Below, in pieces: positions 34,399-43,660 of a stretch of DNA of 64,000 nucleotides. How positions within the stretch are numbered: position 1 is the first letter of the stretch; each line of letters starts with the position of its first letter. Below the pieces are notes generated by a model. It had not been told where the DNA came from. It made no database searches and worked only from the letters and a program-made list of their open reading frames with translations. Made by a program: the position numbers and the translations under genes. The stretch spans positions 176,992 through 240,991 of the forward strand of contig JACKPA010000011.1 of the NCBI GenBank assembly GCA_024233865.1, in the 5' to 3' direction. Source of the DNA: Leptospiraceae bacterium (GTDB lineage Bacteria > Spirochaetota > Leptospiria > Leptospirales > Leptospiraceae).

Positions 34399-35802
34399 CT
34401 ACTCCAAACCCAAGCAATAATCTATTGCCTTTTCCGAACCGTTGTATACACCTTCTTTTGAGTTTCGTATAACACATTCATTCATGCGAGAACTAATATC
34501 TTCGTTATCCAAAAGCAAATTTATAATTTCGGTGGCTTGAGAAGGCTCTCTACATTCGACCGTTCCTTCTCCTAATTCCAATGAATGAGAGACAGAATAC
34601 CCTTCATGATCACCCACTCTTCGTATAAACACTTTAGGAATCGGAAAAAATGCCAACTCGGAAGGCTTGGTTACCAGAAAGTCAGAGACCTTAATCAATT
34701 TATCCGTAGCTAAAAATGCTTCATAGTAATTCTGGAAATAAAAAACAACAACGGGTTTTGTTTTTGCCTCCGTATCTTTAGATAAATCTTGTTTATGACA
34801 ATACTCTATCAATTGTTGCCATGATGTTACCAAGTCATATTCAATTTTTAATTGTTTTAACTTGACAAGTATGGACTGAAAAATCGCTTCGTGATCACCT
34901 GCGTTTAATTGTAATAGACAGTTTTCTTTTTTGGTAAGGTTATCTTTTAACTTTTCTATTAGTTCTAAAATGTACGATTTTTGAGCACCTGCTCCACCTA
35001 TCGGAAGAACTAGCCTTTTTTTCTTTTTTTGTTTGATTCGCTGGATTCGATGATTGGAATCTTCTATTGCAAAAGCTGCCAAGTCATAAGGTACCCAATG
35101 CCCGGCAACCGCCAAATTTTTCTCCGGTATTCCCATACTCAAGAATTTAATGTAAGAAGATTCGCTTTGAACGACGTTTAAGGCTCCCGGAACCAATAGA
35201 TAGTATTGCGGAAAGTTATCCATAACCAAATTTACTACTTTTTTAAGTCCTGAGGCTACTGCGATTTGACCGTTTAAAGGATAAGAGGATATGTAATTGC
35301 AATTGGTTGAAATTACAGAGAATAAACTTTTATAATCTTCCGCGAGCAAGGTAGAAAGTGCAAGAGACTGAATATTTCCTTTAGAGGTCATTTGCCCCCA
35401 AAACCATTCAATCACACCACCATATTCGGAAGCCATTTTGCTAAAGAAGTTGTAAACTCCTTCAATACCCTTTATTGCTTTGGCTTCATTGGATTCTATG
35501 GCAAGCAAATCATGAAGATAGGGTTTTAAGCCTTTGTGAATAGCCCACGTATACAAAGATGCCGCCATTCTATGATGACCATAACCCATTCGTATCGTAC
35601 CAATAACCAATCCTTCTATATTTTCTTTGGTTTCTCCATTCCCAACAAGCCTGACTTGAGGAATTAAATCCCATTCTTTGGAAGTCAAAGGAATATCAGA
35701 AGCTTTGATATTGTATCTGCTTGTTATAAATTGTTTTAATAAACCCAAGTAAAAATTTGAAAATCCATCTGTTTTTAATCCGAAAAGTTTCTCTCTATTC
35801 AT
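34399..35802 (-). CDS. Glycosyltransferase-like (GT28/MGDG-synthase-type) protein, DUF6938-like
   Basis: A 467-residue cytoplasmic protein. GTIRMGYGHHRMAASLYTW resembles the GxGHxxxA glycine-rich loop that opens GT-B glycosyltransferases of the MurG/MGDG-synthase group. LVLPIGGAGAQKSYIL would be the start of the second Rossmann domain and FLVTKPSELAFFPIPK the acceptor/donor loop (T-K-P-x-E as in diacylglycerol glucosyltransferases). I infer a lipid or sugar transfer role; no substrate can be named. It lies 11 bp downstream of aat on the minus strand. Confidence 0.55.
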   Translation of the reverse strand: MNREKLFGLKTDGFSNFYLGLLKQFITSRYNIKASDIPLTSKEWDLIPQVRLVGNGETKENIEGLVIGTIRMGYGHHRMAASLYTWAIHKGLKPYLHDLLAIESNEAKAIKGIEGVYNFFSKMASEYGGVIEWFWGQMTSKGNIQSLALSTLLAEDYKSLFSVISTNCNYISSYPLNGQIAVASGLKKVVNLVMDNFPQYYLLVPGALNVVQSESSYIKFLSMGIPEKNLAVAGHWVPYDLAAFAIEDSNHRIQRIKQKKKKRLVLPIGGAGAQKSYILELIEKLKDNLTKKENCLLQLNAGDHEAIFQSILVKLKQLKIEYDLVTSWQQLIEYCHKQDLSKDTEAKTKPVVVFYFQNYYEAFLATDKLIKVSDFLVTKPSELAFFPIPKVFIRRVGDHEGYSVSHSLELGEGTVECREPSQATEIINLLLDNEDISSRMNECVIRNSKEGVYNGSEKAIDYCLGLE

Positions 35803-35813
35803 ATTATAATCCT

Positions 35814-36497
35814 TTATAGTATTTCAAGCTCATCTACCGAAGCAGGTGTCCATTTGGTAGAATGTTTTACTGCCTGCCTTAAGCGAGCGAGATATTCAAA
35901 CTTTGGTATTTCATAAGCACCCAAACTCCAGGTAACTTCATTTAATTGCTGAGTGTCGAATAAAGTAAAATTGGCTTCCCTGAGAGCTGCAAATAGGTAG
36001 GTAAGAGCAATTTTGCCCGCATCCGATTCAAAGGCAAACATGCTCTCACCTGCAAAAAATTTACCAATTCCAACCCCATAAACTCCACCCACCAACTCTC
36101 CTTTTTCATTCCATGTTTCCACACTATGAGCATAACCCTTTTTGTGCAACTCATAGTATCCTTTGATAAACCCTTCCGTTATCCAAGTTGGTTCATGAAA
36201 TCGAAAAGAACATCCCCTCATTACGTCTTTAAAACTCTGGTTGAATGTAACGGTGTATGACTTTTTTTTAATTTTTTTCCGAATCGTTTTGGAAATATGA
36301 AAGCTGTCAATGTCGAATATAGCCCTAGGATCGAGCGAATACCAGCGGATAGGGTTTTCTGACCAGGGGAAAATACCATGAGTGTAGGCATAAAATAATC
36401 TTTCCGGAGAAAAATCTCCACCAATGGCAACAAGATCGTCTCGGCATTTGGATGGGTCGCGAAAAAATATTCTAAAATCTTCGTATTTAGTACTCAA
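35814..36497 (-). CDS. aat: Leucyl/phenylalanyl-tRNA-protein transferase
   Basis: A 227-residue enzyme of the N-end rule pathway that adds Leu or Phe to N-terminal Lys/Arg of proteins. DDLVAIGGDFSPERLFYAYTHGIFPW is the family's opening region (GGDL, YxxGIFPW). WYSLDPRAIF, HEPTWITEGF, VETW, VGGVYGVGIGKFFAGESMF and TLFDTQQLNEVTWSLGA follow in order. Length is normal. Its ATG overlaps the end of the capA-like gene by 4 bp, so the two are coupled. Confidence 0.96.
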   Translation of the reverse strand: MSTKYEDFRIFFRDPSKCRDDLVAIGGDFSPERLFYAYTHGIFPWSENPIRWYSLDPRAIFDIDSFHISKTIRKKIKKKSYTVTFNQSFKDVMRGCSFRFHEPTWITEGFIKGYYELHKKGYAHSVETWNEKGELVGGVYGVGIGKFFAGESMFAFESDAGKIALTYLFAALREANFTLFDTQQLNEVTWSLGAYEIPKFEYLARLRQAVKHSTKWTPASVDELEIL

Positions 36498-37636
36498 TAG
36501 CTCTCCTCTACAGCAGAATATTCTTTGAAATGGGTGTTTGTATCGTTATAAAATTGTAACATTCTTTGATGGGCATTTTGTGTCATTTTTAGTTCACGAT
36601 CATTTTTTAAGTATTTTTCTACCGGAATTAAATAGTATTTTTTTTCTTTTTTAACCTTATGTAGGTAAACCCAAACCGGAATAATGCGAATATTCTCAAT
36701 ATGAATTTGACTACTCATTTTATAAATCGTTTTCTTTAAACAAAAGTTAAAAATAATCCCGCCATCCCTATATCGTCTGTGCTGTGCCGAAATAAAATTT
36801 CCTAGCGAATAAATAACAAGCCTTTTTTTTGCTTTTCCATATTTATCTCGAATCATTTTGAACTCATAAGGTTGTAGAACGTGAGGATGAGAGGCTAAAA
36901 CAATATCCGCTCCTTCTCTAAACGCAAAAGAAACGATTTCCTTCTGAAAGAAATTTGGTTCTCTTTGATATTCTACTCCAAAATGAAAATATGCAACAAT
37001 CACATCCGCTTTTTTCTTTCTTGCAATAGATATATCTTCGGAAATTACTTTTTTATCAATCAAATTTACAATTTTTCCTTTAGGAATTTGAATTCCATTT
37101 ATTCCGTAAGTGTAACTTAGAAATGCAAAAAGAATATCATTTTTTTTTATCATTAAAATTCTGTTTTTTTTATAGTTTTCAAAGGAAAAGTATGTACCTA
37201 TATGCCACAAATTGTGATCATCCAAAACTTGGATTGTATGGTCAATACCTAGGGAACCTTTATCTACAGAATGATTGTTGGCTGTATTGATTATGTTAAA
37301 TCCGGTATTTTTTAGAGCCTTTACAATTGAATCGGGAGTTCCAAATAAAAGATCACCGGAATACTTTGTTTTATCTCCGGGGAGAGTTGTTTCCAAATTA
37401 CAGAAGTTTAAATCAGAGTCCCTAAAGCTGTCTCTCACTTCACTAAACACCGGTTCAAAATCCCAACATTTACATTTTTTGTTGTATGCAGAGTCCAACT
37501 GGGTAGAATGTACCATTACATCCCCTACGGCAGAAAAATAAACAAAACGTTCAGCCCTAATTTCCGGTTTTTTGAGTCCTAAACTACCACAATCAAAAAA
37601 AATGAATATAAAAAAAATCACTGGTATCAATGGCAT
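36494..37636 (-). CDS. CapA-family lipoprotein (metallophosphatase-like)
   Basis: A protein of about 380 residues. The start at 37636 gives a lipoprotein signal (MPLIPVIFFIFIFFDC, lipid Cys16); the longer frame to 37750 would run into the neighbouring gene and adds no recognisable sequence. The CapA/PGA_cap fold is seen in FSAVGDVMVHSTQLD, DLNFCNLETTLPG, NIINTANNHSVDKG, DVIVAYFHFGVEYQ and ADIVLASHPHVLQPYEF. The family belongs to the metallophosphatase superfamily. In Bacillus CapA helps make or anchor poly-gamma-glutamate; that role is not proven here as no capB/C genes are near. Confidence 0.82.
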   Translation of the reverse strand: MPLIPVIFFIFIFFDCGSLGLKKPEIRAERFVYFSAVGDVMVHSTQLDSAYNKKCKCWDFEPVFSEVRDSFRDSDLNFCNLETTLPGDKTKYSGDLLFGTPDSIVKALKNTGFNIINTANNHSVDKGSLGIDHTIQVLDDHNLWHIGTYFSFENYKKNRILMIKKNDILFAFLSYTYGINGIQIPKGKIVNLIDKKVISEDISIARKKKADVIVAYFHFGVEYQREPNFFQKEIVSFAFREGADIVLASHPHVLQPYEFKMIRDKYGKAKKRLVIYSLGNFISAQHRRYRDGGIIFNFCLKKTIYKMSSQIHIENIRIIPVWVYLHKVKKEKKYYLIPVEKYLKNDRELKMTQNAHQRMLQFYNDTNTHFKEYSAVEESY

Positions 37637-37685
37637 TAAATTATATTTGGATGTCACAGGATTGTTCAATGGCTGTAGCAATACT

Positions 37686-38456
37686 TTATGGATTCTCTTT
37701 GGGTGTAATCTTTTTGAAGAATATCTCCAGCCATTCCCTGGGTAATTCAACCATTATAGAAATAAAATCTACGTTCATACCTGCTTTTTTTAATTGAATG
37801 GCAGTTTTGAGTGCTTTTTTATATTCCCCCCTTTTTTCTCCTCTTTTTTCTCCAATCCGGATAAACTTGTCTTCCAATCCAAAGGTTTTGGCTAACTTTT
37901 CAACCTTTTCTTCCAAACCGCTAAACTTGATTCCTCTTTCTTTTGCGATAACCATCATTTTCTCCTCATATAACAATAGTAGCCATAGTAAAATTTCTTC
38001 TTCATCTTCTTCTTTGTCAAACAATTCGTTTATAAAATCACTTTGATTTTTTTCCCCGCTAAAGATTTTCAAAAACTTGAGTTCTTTATCCAAATTATTT
38101 TCTAATTCGTCTATTACCAATATATACACTTTGATTATACTGATTTCTTTAATGGTATACAACCCTTTCTTCTCTGTTTCTATGGGTTTGAAATCCTTAA
38201 ACAATATTCCAGGTCTTTGACTGCAAACCAAGGTATATGTCAAATTTTCCGTATGAATCCTTTTCTTCTCTCGAATCAATAGCCCGTAAATATAGTATCC
38301 GATTTTATATAAGTCTTCTTTGATAAACTTATCCGGTTCTGATTTGAAATCAAGAACATTGAACTGTTTGAAATTCATAAAAGAAATTGGTTCTTTGGTA
38401 ATGAAAAATACCGGTTTATTTGTAAAAACAGTATTGGGCAATTTTGATAAATCCAA
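37686..38456 (-). CDS. PD-(D/E)XK-like (Rpn-related) protein
   Basis: A 256-residue protein. NVLDFKSEPDKFIKEDLYKI has an Asp-x-Lys-Ser-Glu pattern fitting a PD-(D/E)XK core, then GYYIYGLLIREKK and TYTLVCSQRPGILFK. The C-terminal 90 residues are charged with a FIRIGEKRGEKRGEY repeat, as in the coiled-coil tails of Rpn-related proteins. The usual N-terminal helix before the first acidic residue looks short, so the gene may be 5'-truncated. The tail overlaps the long frame of the capA-like gene but not its preferred start. Confidence 0.6.
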   Translation of the reverse strand: MDLSKLPNTVFTNKPVFFITKEPISFMNFKQFNVLDFKSEPDKFIKEDLYKIGYYIYGLLIREKKRIHTENLTYTLVCSQRPGILFKDFKPIETEKKGLYTIKEISIIKVYILVIDELENNLDKELKFLKIFSGEKNQSDFINELFDKEEDEEEILLWLLLLYEEKMMVIAKERGIKFSGLEEKVEKLAKTFGLEDKFIRIGEKRGEKRGEYKKALKTAIQLKKAGMNVDFISIMVELPREWLEIFFKKITPKENP

Positions 38457-38630
38457 AGGCGATTTAAGACTTGCTCAGGCTTATGTAGATAAAAAATATT
38501 TCTCTGATTATATACAAGTTCCTGTATGAGATTAAATTTTTAAAAGCTGAAATTGATAAACATAAAAAAATAAATAAAGGATTTATGCTAATGTTTTGAT
38601 AAGAAAAGACACACCAGGGTGAGCCTCAAT

Positions 38631-39617
38631 TTATTTTTTTGATGGTTTGTACCCTGATTCTAATGGAGTTGCCTTTAAAATAGAAAATCCTTTTTGAATG
38701 ATAGTCCTGTTTTTCATCAACATTCCCACAGAAAGATAACCTTCAAATTTCATCCACTCTTGGAAATTGACAATTGGTTGAATGTTGTAGTGAAACGGAA
38801 TATCGGGAAATTTCTCACCATCCGGAAAACCTAAGTATTTTGCATTTACGCTGACTGTCCTTAGTACTAAGCTACTGGAATCAACGGGCAGATTTAGTAT
38901 ATTTTGCCTAAGATTTTGGGGGTAGCGTAGATATTCTTCCGCATTGGAAGTATACAAAATACGTATTGATGTGTTTAGGCTTCTGGCTGACATTGCAATT
39001 CGATTCATGGAAATATTGCCTTTCAAATCCCCTGGTACGATTTGAATGCGACCATTCTGAGCTAGTAGCCGGAGGTAATCATACTCTTCGGGAGTATTGA
39101 TAAAAGTTTTTAGGTTAAACTTTTTTGCCATTAGCTCAAGTTCTTTTAGGCGATCGCCAACCCCGCCGTATTGGCGGTGAGAAATTTTCCATGCTTCTTT
39201 TATCATAGGAAAATCGGGAGCCAAGCCAAACTTTTTTTCCACATATCCCCAAGCTTCTTTATCATTTTTATTTAGCCATAAATGTCTAAATTGAATGTAG
39301 TTGGTTGCCAATTCAAAAAAATAGACATGAATTCGATTGACCGCTAAAACAATAGGATCAAAGTCTATTAACCAAGCGTATTGGCTCCGAGCTTTTGCCA
39401 TAAAACTGAAATTTTGGTCGCTTCCAACACCAACATATCCACCACCTAAGTTTTGTATGGAATCCATAAACAGGTCTATTCTACGTTCATTGGAGGTTGG
39501 GTAATGGTCAGCAAACAGTCCTCTTTTGGACGGTAGAGGGTCGTATTCCTGAGAATACAAAAAAGCCGGAAAAATAAGGATTATAAATAGCGTATAAAGG
39601 TTAAATCTTTGCATAAT
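38631..39617 (-). CDS. Conserved exported protein (LIC_10091-like)
   Basis: A 328-residue protein. The start at 39617 (MQRFNLYTLF) gives a signal peptide with cleavage near FLYSQEYD. The mature part has GGGYVGVGSDQNFSFMAKAR, WLIDFDPIVLAVNRIH, IQIVPGDLKGNISMNRIA and IRILYTSNAEEYLRYPQ. This pattern resembles a family of conserved proteins known from Leptospira and other bacteria with a methyltransferase-like fold (VGS/DQN for the SAM loop). The family link is from memory and function is unknown. It is followed on the same strand by no gene until 38456. Confidence 0.6.
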   Translation of the reverse strand: MMQRFNLYTLFIILIFPAFLYSQEYDPLPSKRGLFADHYPTSNERRIDLFMDSIQNLGGGYVGVGSDQNFSFMAKARSQYAWLIDFDPIVLAVNRIHVYFFELATNYIQFRHLWLNKNDKEAWGYVEKKFGLAPDFPMIKEAWKISHRQYGGVGDRLKELELMAKKFNLKTFINTPEEYDYLRLLAQNGRIQIVPGDLKGNISMNRIAMSARSLNTSIRILYTSNAEEYLRYPQNLRQNILNLPVDSSSLVLRTVSVNAKYLGFPDGEKFPDIPFHYNIQPIVNFQEWMKFEGYLSVGMLMKNRTIIQKGFSILKATPLESGYKPSKK

Positions 39618-39663
39618 AAATTTTAAATTAGATTGATATGTCGCATCAAACGTCAACATTTTA

Positions 39664-40824
39664 TTACTGGTGTTTAGGAATTTTCATTGCACTAAATTGT
39701 AAATAAATAAAAGATAAAATTGCCAAAACTGCTCCAAATCCAAAAACAAACACAAACATTGTCGGCTTGTTTCCGTATAGCCAAGCAGAAAATAGAGCAC
39801 CCAAACCGATTCCGATTTCCAGCGAAATGTATAAAGAAGACATAGCTTTGCCTCGATGGTTTCCATGGCTGAGGTCAATTGTCCATGCAAAAATCGAGGG
39901 GGCGGTCATTCCCGTAGCGATTCCTAAAAGAACGGCAGCTGCTAAAAATTGCGTTGGTGTTTTGGAAAAGCCAATGGCAAGCATTGCCAAAGATAGTACT
40001 AAGGAGGACGCTTTAAGGACAATGGTTCTTCCAAATCTATCGGATACTCGTCCGGCAATCAATCTTACGATAAGGGAAACGAAGGTGAAAATGCTGAAAA
40101 AAACTCCCCTATTTGCTATACCCAGATAATCACTGTAATCTGGAATTATAGTCAAAACGATTCCAAAAGGAAATATTGTGAGAAGCATCACGATACAAGG
40201 AGAAATAACCCTTGGTTCAAACAGGTCTTGTGGAGAGATTTTAAGTAAGCTCCAACTCAATTTTTGTGGAGACTTGATCGTTTCTTTCATTCCAATCAAA
40301 ATCAAAATAGAAAAAATGCTCACAAAAGAAGAGGAATAAAACATAATGTCTAAGGAATAGACAGATGTTATGAGGCTACCAATGGATGGTCCAACCGTCA
40401 TTCCAAAGCTTAAGGCAACCCCCATGATCCCCATAGCTTCACCTCTTTTGCTTGCTGGTACAATGTCAGCGACATAGGCAGAAGTTCCCGTAGGCTTGAA
40501 ACCGGTAGCCATACCATGAATAAATCGTAAAATCAGGAAACCGGTAACGGTTGTCACTAAAGGATAAAAGAAACCTGCAATAAAGCAAATAGAAGCACCA
40601 AAAATCATTACCGGTATTCGTCCGATGGTATCTGAGAGTTTTCCACTGATTGGCCGTGATAGTCCAGCCATTAGAGTGAACAAAGATATGATCAAGCCTT
40701 TGTAACTTTCACCTCCCAAACGAGTTAGGTAAGAAGGAAGTTCGGGAATCATCATATTAAAACTCATAAAAAAAAGAAAAGAGCTTAAGAAAAGCAACCA
40801 GAATTGTAGGCTATATTGTTTCAT
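39664..40824 (-). CDS. MFS transporter
   Basis: A membrane protein of about 386 residues with 12 predicted helices. The start at 40824 (MKQYSLQFWL) is preferred over a TTG at 40863. GKLSDTIGRIPVMIFG is the loop 2-3 signature (GxLsDxxGR) of the major facilitator superfamily and SDRFGRTIVLKAS its repeat in the second half; VALSFGMTVGPSIGSL corresponds to motif C, which suggests an exporter (DHA1-like). The substrate cannot be inferred. It sits just upstream of the exported LIC_10091-like gene. Confidence 0.85.
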   Translation of the reverse strand: MKQYSLQFWLLFLSSFLFFMSFNMMIPELPSYLTRLGGESYKGLIISLFTLMAGLSRPISGKLSDTIGRIPVMIFGASICFIAGFFYPLVTTVTGFLILRFIHGMATGFKPTGTSAYVADIVPASKRGEAMGIMGVALSFGMTVGPSIGSLITSVYSLDIMFYSSSFVSIFSILILIGMKETIKSPQKLSWSLLKISPQDLFEPRVISPCIVMLLTIFPFGIVLTIIPDYSDYLGIANRGVFFSIFTFVSLIVRLIAGRVSDRFGRTIVLKASSLVLSLAMLAIGFSKTPTQFLAAAVLLGIATGMTAPSIFAWTIDLSHGNHRGKAMSSLYISLEIGIGLGALFSAWLYGNKPTMFVFVFGFGAVLAILSFIYLQFSAMKIPKHQ

Positions 40825-41159
40825 ACCGTGATCTGAGGGATTTATAGGATTATGGAAAGACAAAAATTTTTGACAAATCTAATTTTTCTTACCTGGATAA
40901 AAGTATTCTCGAAGCACGTCTCGTAAAAAATACTTACTTATTTTGCTCTTGATTGGCATCATTAATACTTTTTAAAAAAATTCAATCCATGGAAATAAAA
41001 AAGAATTGTATGGAATGAGTGGAATTATATATTAGAGCGTAAAACCTACCAATTGAAATACAAAAAGTATTACAACCATCTCGGTTGTTATAGTAATGGG
41101 AAACCTACAGTACTTTCAAAGCGAAACTCAGATTAAGAAAGCTTTTATAGGGTATTTGT

Positions 41160-42035
41160 ATGAAAAAGACAAATTTAGTAGTTTTAATTGGAATGTTGTT
41201 TGGTACTGTTTTAGCCCAGGAAGGACCTAAAATCCTATATCCCGGTTTGGAAAATCTTCACAAAATGCAATCCGATTCGGAAAAAGTCTGCCTGAAAGGA
41301 GACTGTGATAATAGCTATGGAGTAATGGATTACACAGATATAGGAAAATACAAAGGCGAATTTAAAAATGGAAATTTCCATGGTAAAGGAAAGTTAATTT
41401 TTAATGAAGGAGCTGTGTACGAAGGTGAGTTTAAAAATGGAGATTTGGATGGACGGGGAAAGTTAACTCTTTCAAGCGGAGAGCAATACAATGGTGAATT
41501 TAAAGAAAATTTTTACCATGGTTCAGGAAACTTAAAGGTTAATGACGAGGAAGATAACCTATCCGGTTTTTCTTATATTGGCAGTTTTCGACAAGGTAAG
41601 TTTGAGGGATACGGGCAACTGATTTTTCTAAGCGGAACAAAATACGAAGGAGAATTTAAAGATAATAAGTTTCACGGGAAAGGCAGCTTGGTTTTTGATG
41701 ATGGCAGAAAATACGAAGGTGATTTTAAAGATGGAAAATATAATGGAAAGGGTACTTTGAATGATATAAATGGCGATATGTATTCAGGTGATTTTGTAGA
41801 TGGAATTTTTCAAGGACATGGAACCCTAAAAAGAGCAAATGGCGAAAGCTATGTCGGAGCATTCAAAGCAAATTTATTTAACGGAAACGGTATCCTTACC
41901 CAATCTAATGGCAATGTTTATGTTGGAGAATTTAAAGACGGAATGTACAATGGAACTGGAACTTTAACCCTATCCAATGGAACCAAGTTTGAAGGGGAGT
42001 TCCAAAACGATGAATTTATAATAACACAAAAATAA
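41160..42035 (+). CDS. MORN-repeat exported protein
   Basis: A 291-residue protein with a signal peptide (MKKTNLVVLIGMLFGTVLAQ). From residue 60 on it consists of about nine MORN repeats in the pattern Y.GEF..G..HGKG.L....G (for example YEGEFKNGDLDGRGKL and YEGDFKDGKYNGKGTL). MORN arrays form extended beta-sheets and often mediate binding to membranes or proteins. No enzymatic domain is fused. The gene is single; about 300 bp upstream (40865-41159) have no gene that I can see. Confidence 0.85.
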   Translation: MKKTNLVVLIGMLFGTVLAQEGPKILYPGLENLHKMQSDSEKVCLKGDCDNSYGVMDYTDIGKYKGEFKNGNFHGKGKLIFNEGAVYEGEFKNGDLDGRGKLTLSSGEQYNGEFKENFYHGSGNLKVNDEEDNLSGFSYIGSFRQGKFEGYGQLIFLSGTKYEGEFKDNKFHGKGSLVFDDGRKYEGDFKDGKYNGKGTLNDINGDMYSGDFVDGIFQGHGTLKRANGESYVGAFKANLFNGNGILTQSNGNVYVGEFKDGMYNGTGTLTLSNGTKFEGEFQNDEFIITQK

Positions 42036-42077
42036 TCCAATATAGCATCGAAAATATTTAATTTATTAGATTATTTG

Positions 42078-42105
42078 TTGACATATCAGAAGGCTATTCT
42101 ATATT
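42078..42105 (+). promoter_or_regulatory. Probable sigma-70 promoter of cysK
   Basis: TTGACA (42078-42083), a 16-bp spacer, then TATATT (42100-42105). It lies 36 bp upstream of the cysK start codon. A GAGGAG ribosome binding site follows at 42131-42136. Confidence 0.6.
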
Positions 42106-42140
42106 GCTTCATAGAAAAAGTTATTATATAGAGGAGAAAT

Positions 42141-43058
42141 ATGAAAGCTGATAACATTTTACAAACAATTGGGAACACTCCCCATGTTAAAATAAACCGA
42201 TTGTACAATAATAAAGACATAGAAGTTTGGTGCAAGCTAGAAAGGGCAAATCCAGGTGGAAGTATTAAAGATCGTATAGCACTTTCTATGATAGAAGATG
42301 CGGAACAGAAAGGTATATTAAAAAAAGATAGTGTAATTATAGAGCCTACATCCGGAAATACAGGGGTAGGTTTGGCAATGGTAGCAGCCGTAAAAGGTTA
42401 TAAACTTATTCTTGTTATGCCTGAATCCATGAGTATAGAAAGACGAAGGTTGATGTCTGCTTATGGAGCAACCTTTGAATTAACTCCAAGAGAAAAGGGA
42501 ATGCCAGGAGCGATTGAAAAAGCCAAACAAATGGTAGCAGAAACCCCAAATGCTTGGATGCCACAACAGTTTGAAAACCAAGCCAACGTTGAAATCCATA
42601 TTAAAACTACAGCCCAAGAGATTTTAAATGACTTTCCGAGCGGTATAGACTTTTTGATTACCGGAGTAGGAACAGGTGGGCATATAACCGGAGTTGCTAA
42701 AGTACTAAAAGGAAAATTTCCAAAATTAAAAGTTTTTGCGGTAGAACCGGAAGCTTCGCCGGTAATTAGTGGCGGAAAACCAGGCCCTCACCCAATCCAA
42801 GGAATTGGCGCCGGATTTATTCCACAAATCCTCGACACAAAACTATTAGATGGAACAATTTCCGTATCCAAAGACGATGCCTTTAATTTTGCTGTAAGAG
42901 CGGCAAAAGAAGAAGGGATTTTCTTGGGTGTTTCTTCGGGAGCTTCTTTGGCTGCCGTTGCCAAAAAATTACCGGAAATTCCACACGGTTCGAAAGTTCT
43001 TGCTTTTAACTATGATACAGGTGAAAGATACCTTTCCGTAGAAGGTTTATTTGCTTAA
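42141..43058 (+). CDS. cysK: Cysteine synthase A
   Basis: A 305-residue PLP enzyme converting O-acetylserine and sulfide to cysteine. NPGGSIKDRIAL carries the PLP-binding Lys; EPTSGNTGVGLAMVAA is the substrate-binding TSGNTG loop; GVGTGGHITGV binds the PLP phosphate; IQGIGAGFIP and GVSSGASLAA follow. Length is typical for CysK. It has its own promoter and is followed by a dispersed repeat. Confidence 0.95.
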   Translation: MKADNILQTIGNTPHVKINRLYNNKDIEVWCKLERANPGGSIKDRIALSMIEDAEQKGILKKDSVIIEPTSGNTGVGLAMVAAVKGYKLILVMPESMSIERRRLMSAYGATFELTPREKGMPGAIEKAKQMVAETPNAWMPQQFENQANVEIHIKTTAQEILNDFPSGIDFLITGVGTGGHITGVAKVLKGKFPKLKVFAVEPEASPVISGGKPGPHPIQGIGAGFIPQILDTKLLDGTISVSKDDAFNFAVRAAKEEGIFLGVSSGASLAAVAKKLPEIPHGSKVLAFNYDTGERYLSVEGLFA

Positions 43059-43093
43059 AAATGATAGGAAGGACAGGTTTTAAAGCCTGTCCT

Positions 43094-43160
43094 AATTAAC
43101 GTGAGTTCGATATAACATTTCTATTTCACCTAAAGGGCAACCACCGGGGATTGCTCGGGT
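43094..43160 (+). repeat. Post-gene dispersed repeat, copy 2
   Basis: Related to 21410-21472: AATTAACGTGAGTTCGATATAA then AAGGGCAACCACCGGGGAT. The second arm of the hairpin is degenerate here (TTGCTC rather than TGCCCTT). Confidence 0.55.
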
Positions 43161-43660
43161 AAACTCCTGTGTTCACCCTTCTTATTTTTATAACAAGTCT
43201 ATTGATTTTATCCATGGGTAAATGACTTTAATTAAGCAATTAAAAAAATATAGGTGAAATTTTTATTATTGGTAATTTAAAAGTTGCAAGATATAAGAGA
43301 TGGAAAAGTGTGACTAATACGATTGCTTTTGAGCACTCTATTTATGAAATTGAAGTAAGTAGTGGTGTTTTGAAGGGCTTTGTAGAGATGGGAATTAGGT
43401 TGCGGATACTTCTTATGAAAACCCACCATTCACAAACATTCAAACTCTAAGCCTTTTAAAAATCAGAAATATTTTGTAAAAGGCGAGGCTTGTTGTGAAA
43501 ACATGCTTGGCTTTTCAAGTGTTTTTAGAAATATGACAAAAAGAAAGGGATTTTTTCTTGTAATGATATTAATCCCCTTCTAAATTTTAAAGGTTATTCC
43601 ATAACTTGAACTAATTTTATATAGTTCCAATGCATTAAGAATGTGAGGAGAGTTATTTAA
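43161..43660. other. Gene-free stretch upstream of tuf
   Basis: Most of 43059-43660 has no complete gene. A start-less open frame of 68 codons ends at 43450 and reads protein-like (YKRWKSVTNTIAFEHSIYEI), so it may be a gene relic. The last 100 bp should hold the tuf promoter (a TTGAAC at about 43605 is a candidate -35 box, with no clear -10). A GAGGAGAG ribosome binding site precedes tuf. I find no tRNA here. Confidence 0.4.

Noticed and set aside
38320..38529. 69-codon plus-strand frame overlapping the start of the PD-(D/E)XK-like gene
   Set aside because: Mostly antisense to that gene. The last 25 codons look protein-like, but there is no start or family match, so I do not call it a gene.
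43059..43660. tRNA genes upstream of tuf
   Set aside because: I looked for T-loop (GTTCRANYC) and acceptor-stem pairing and found none.
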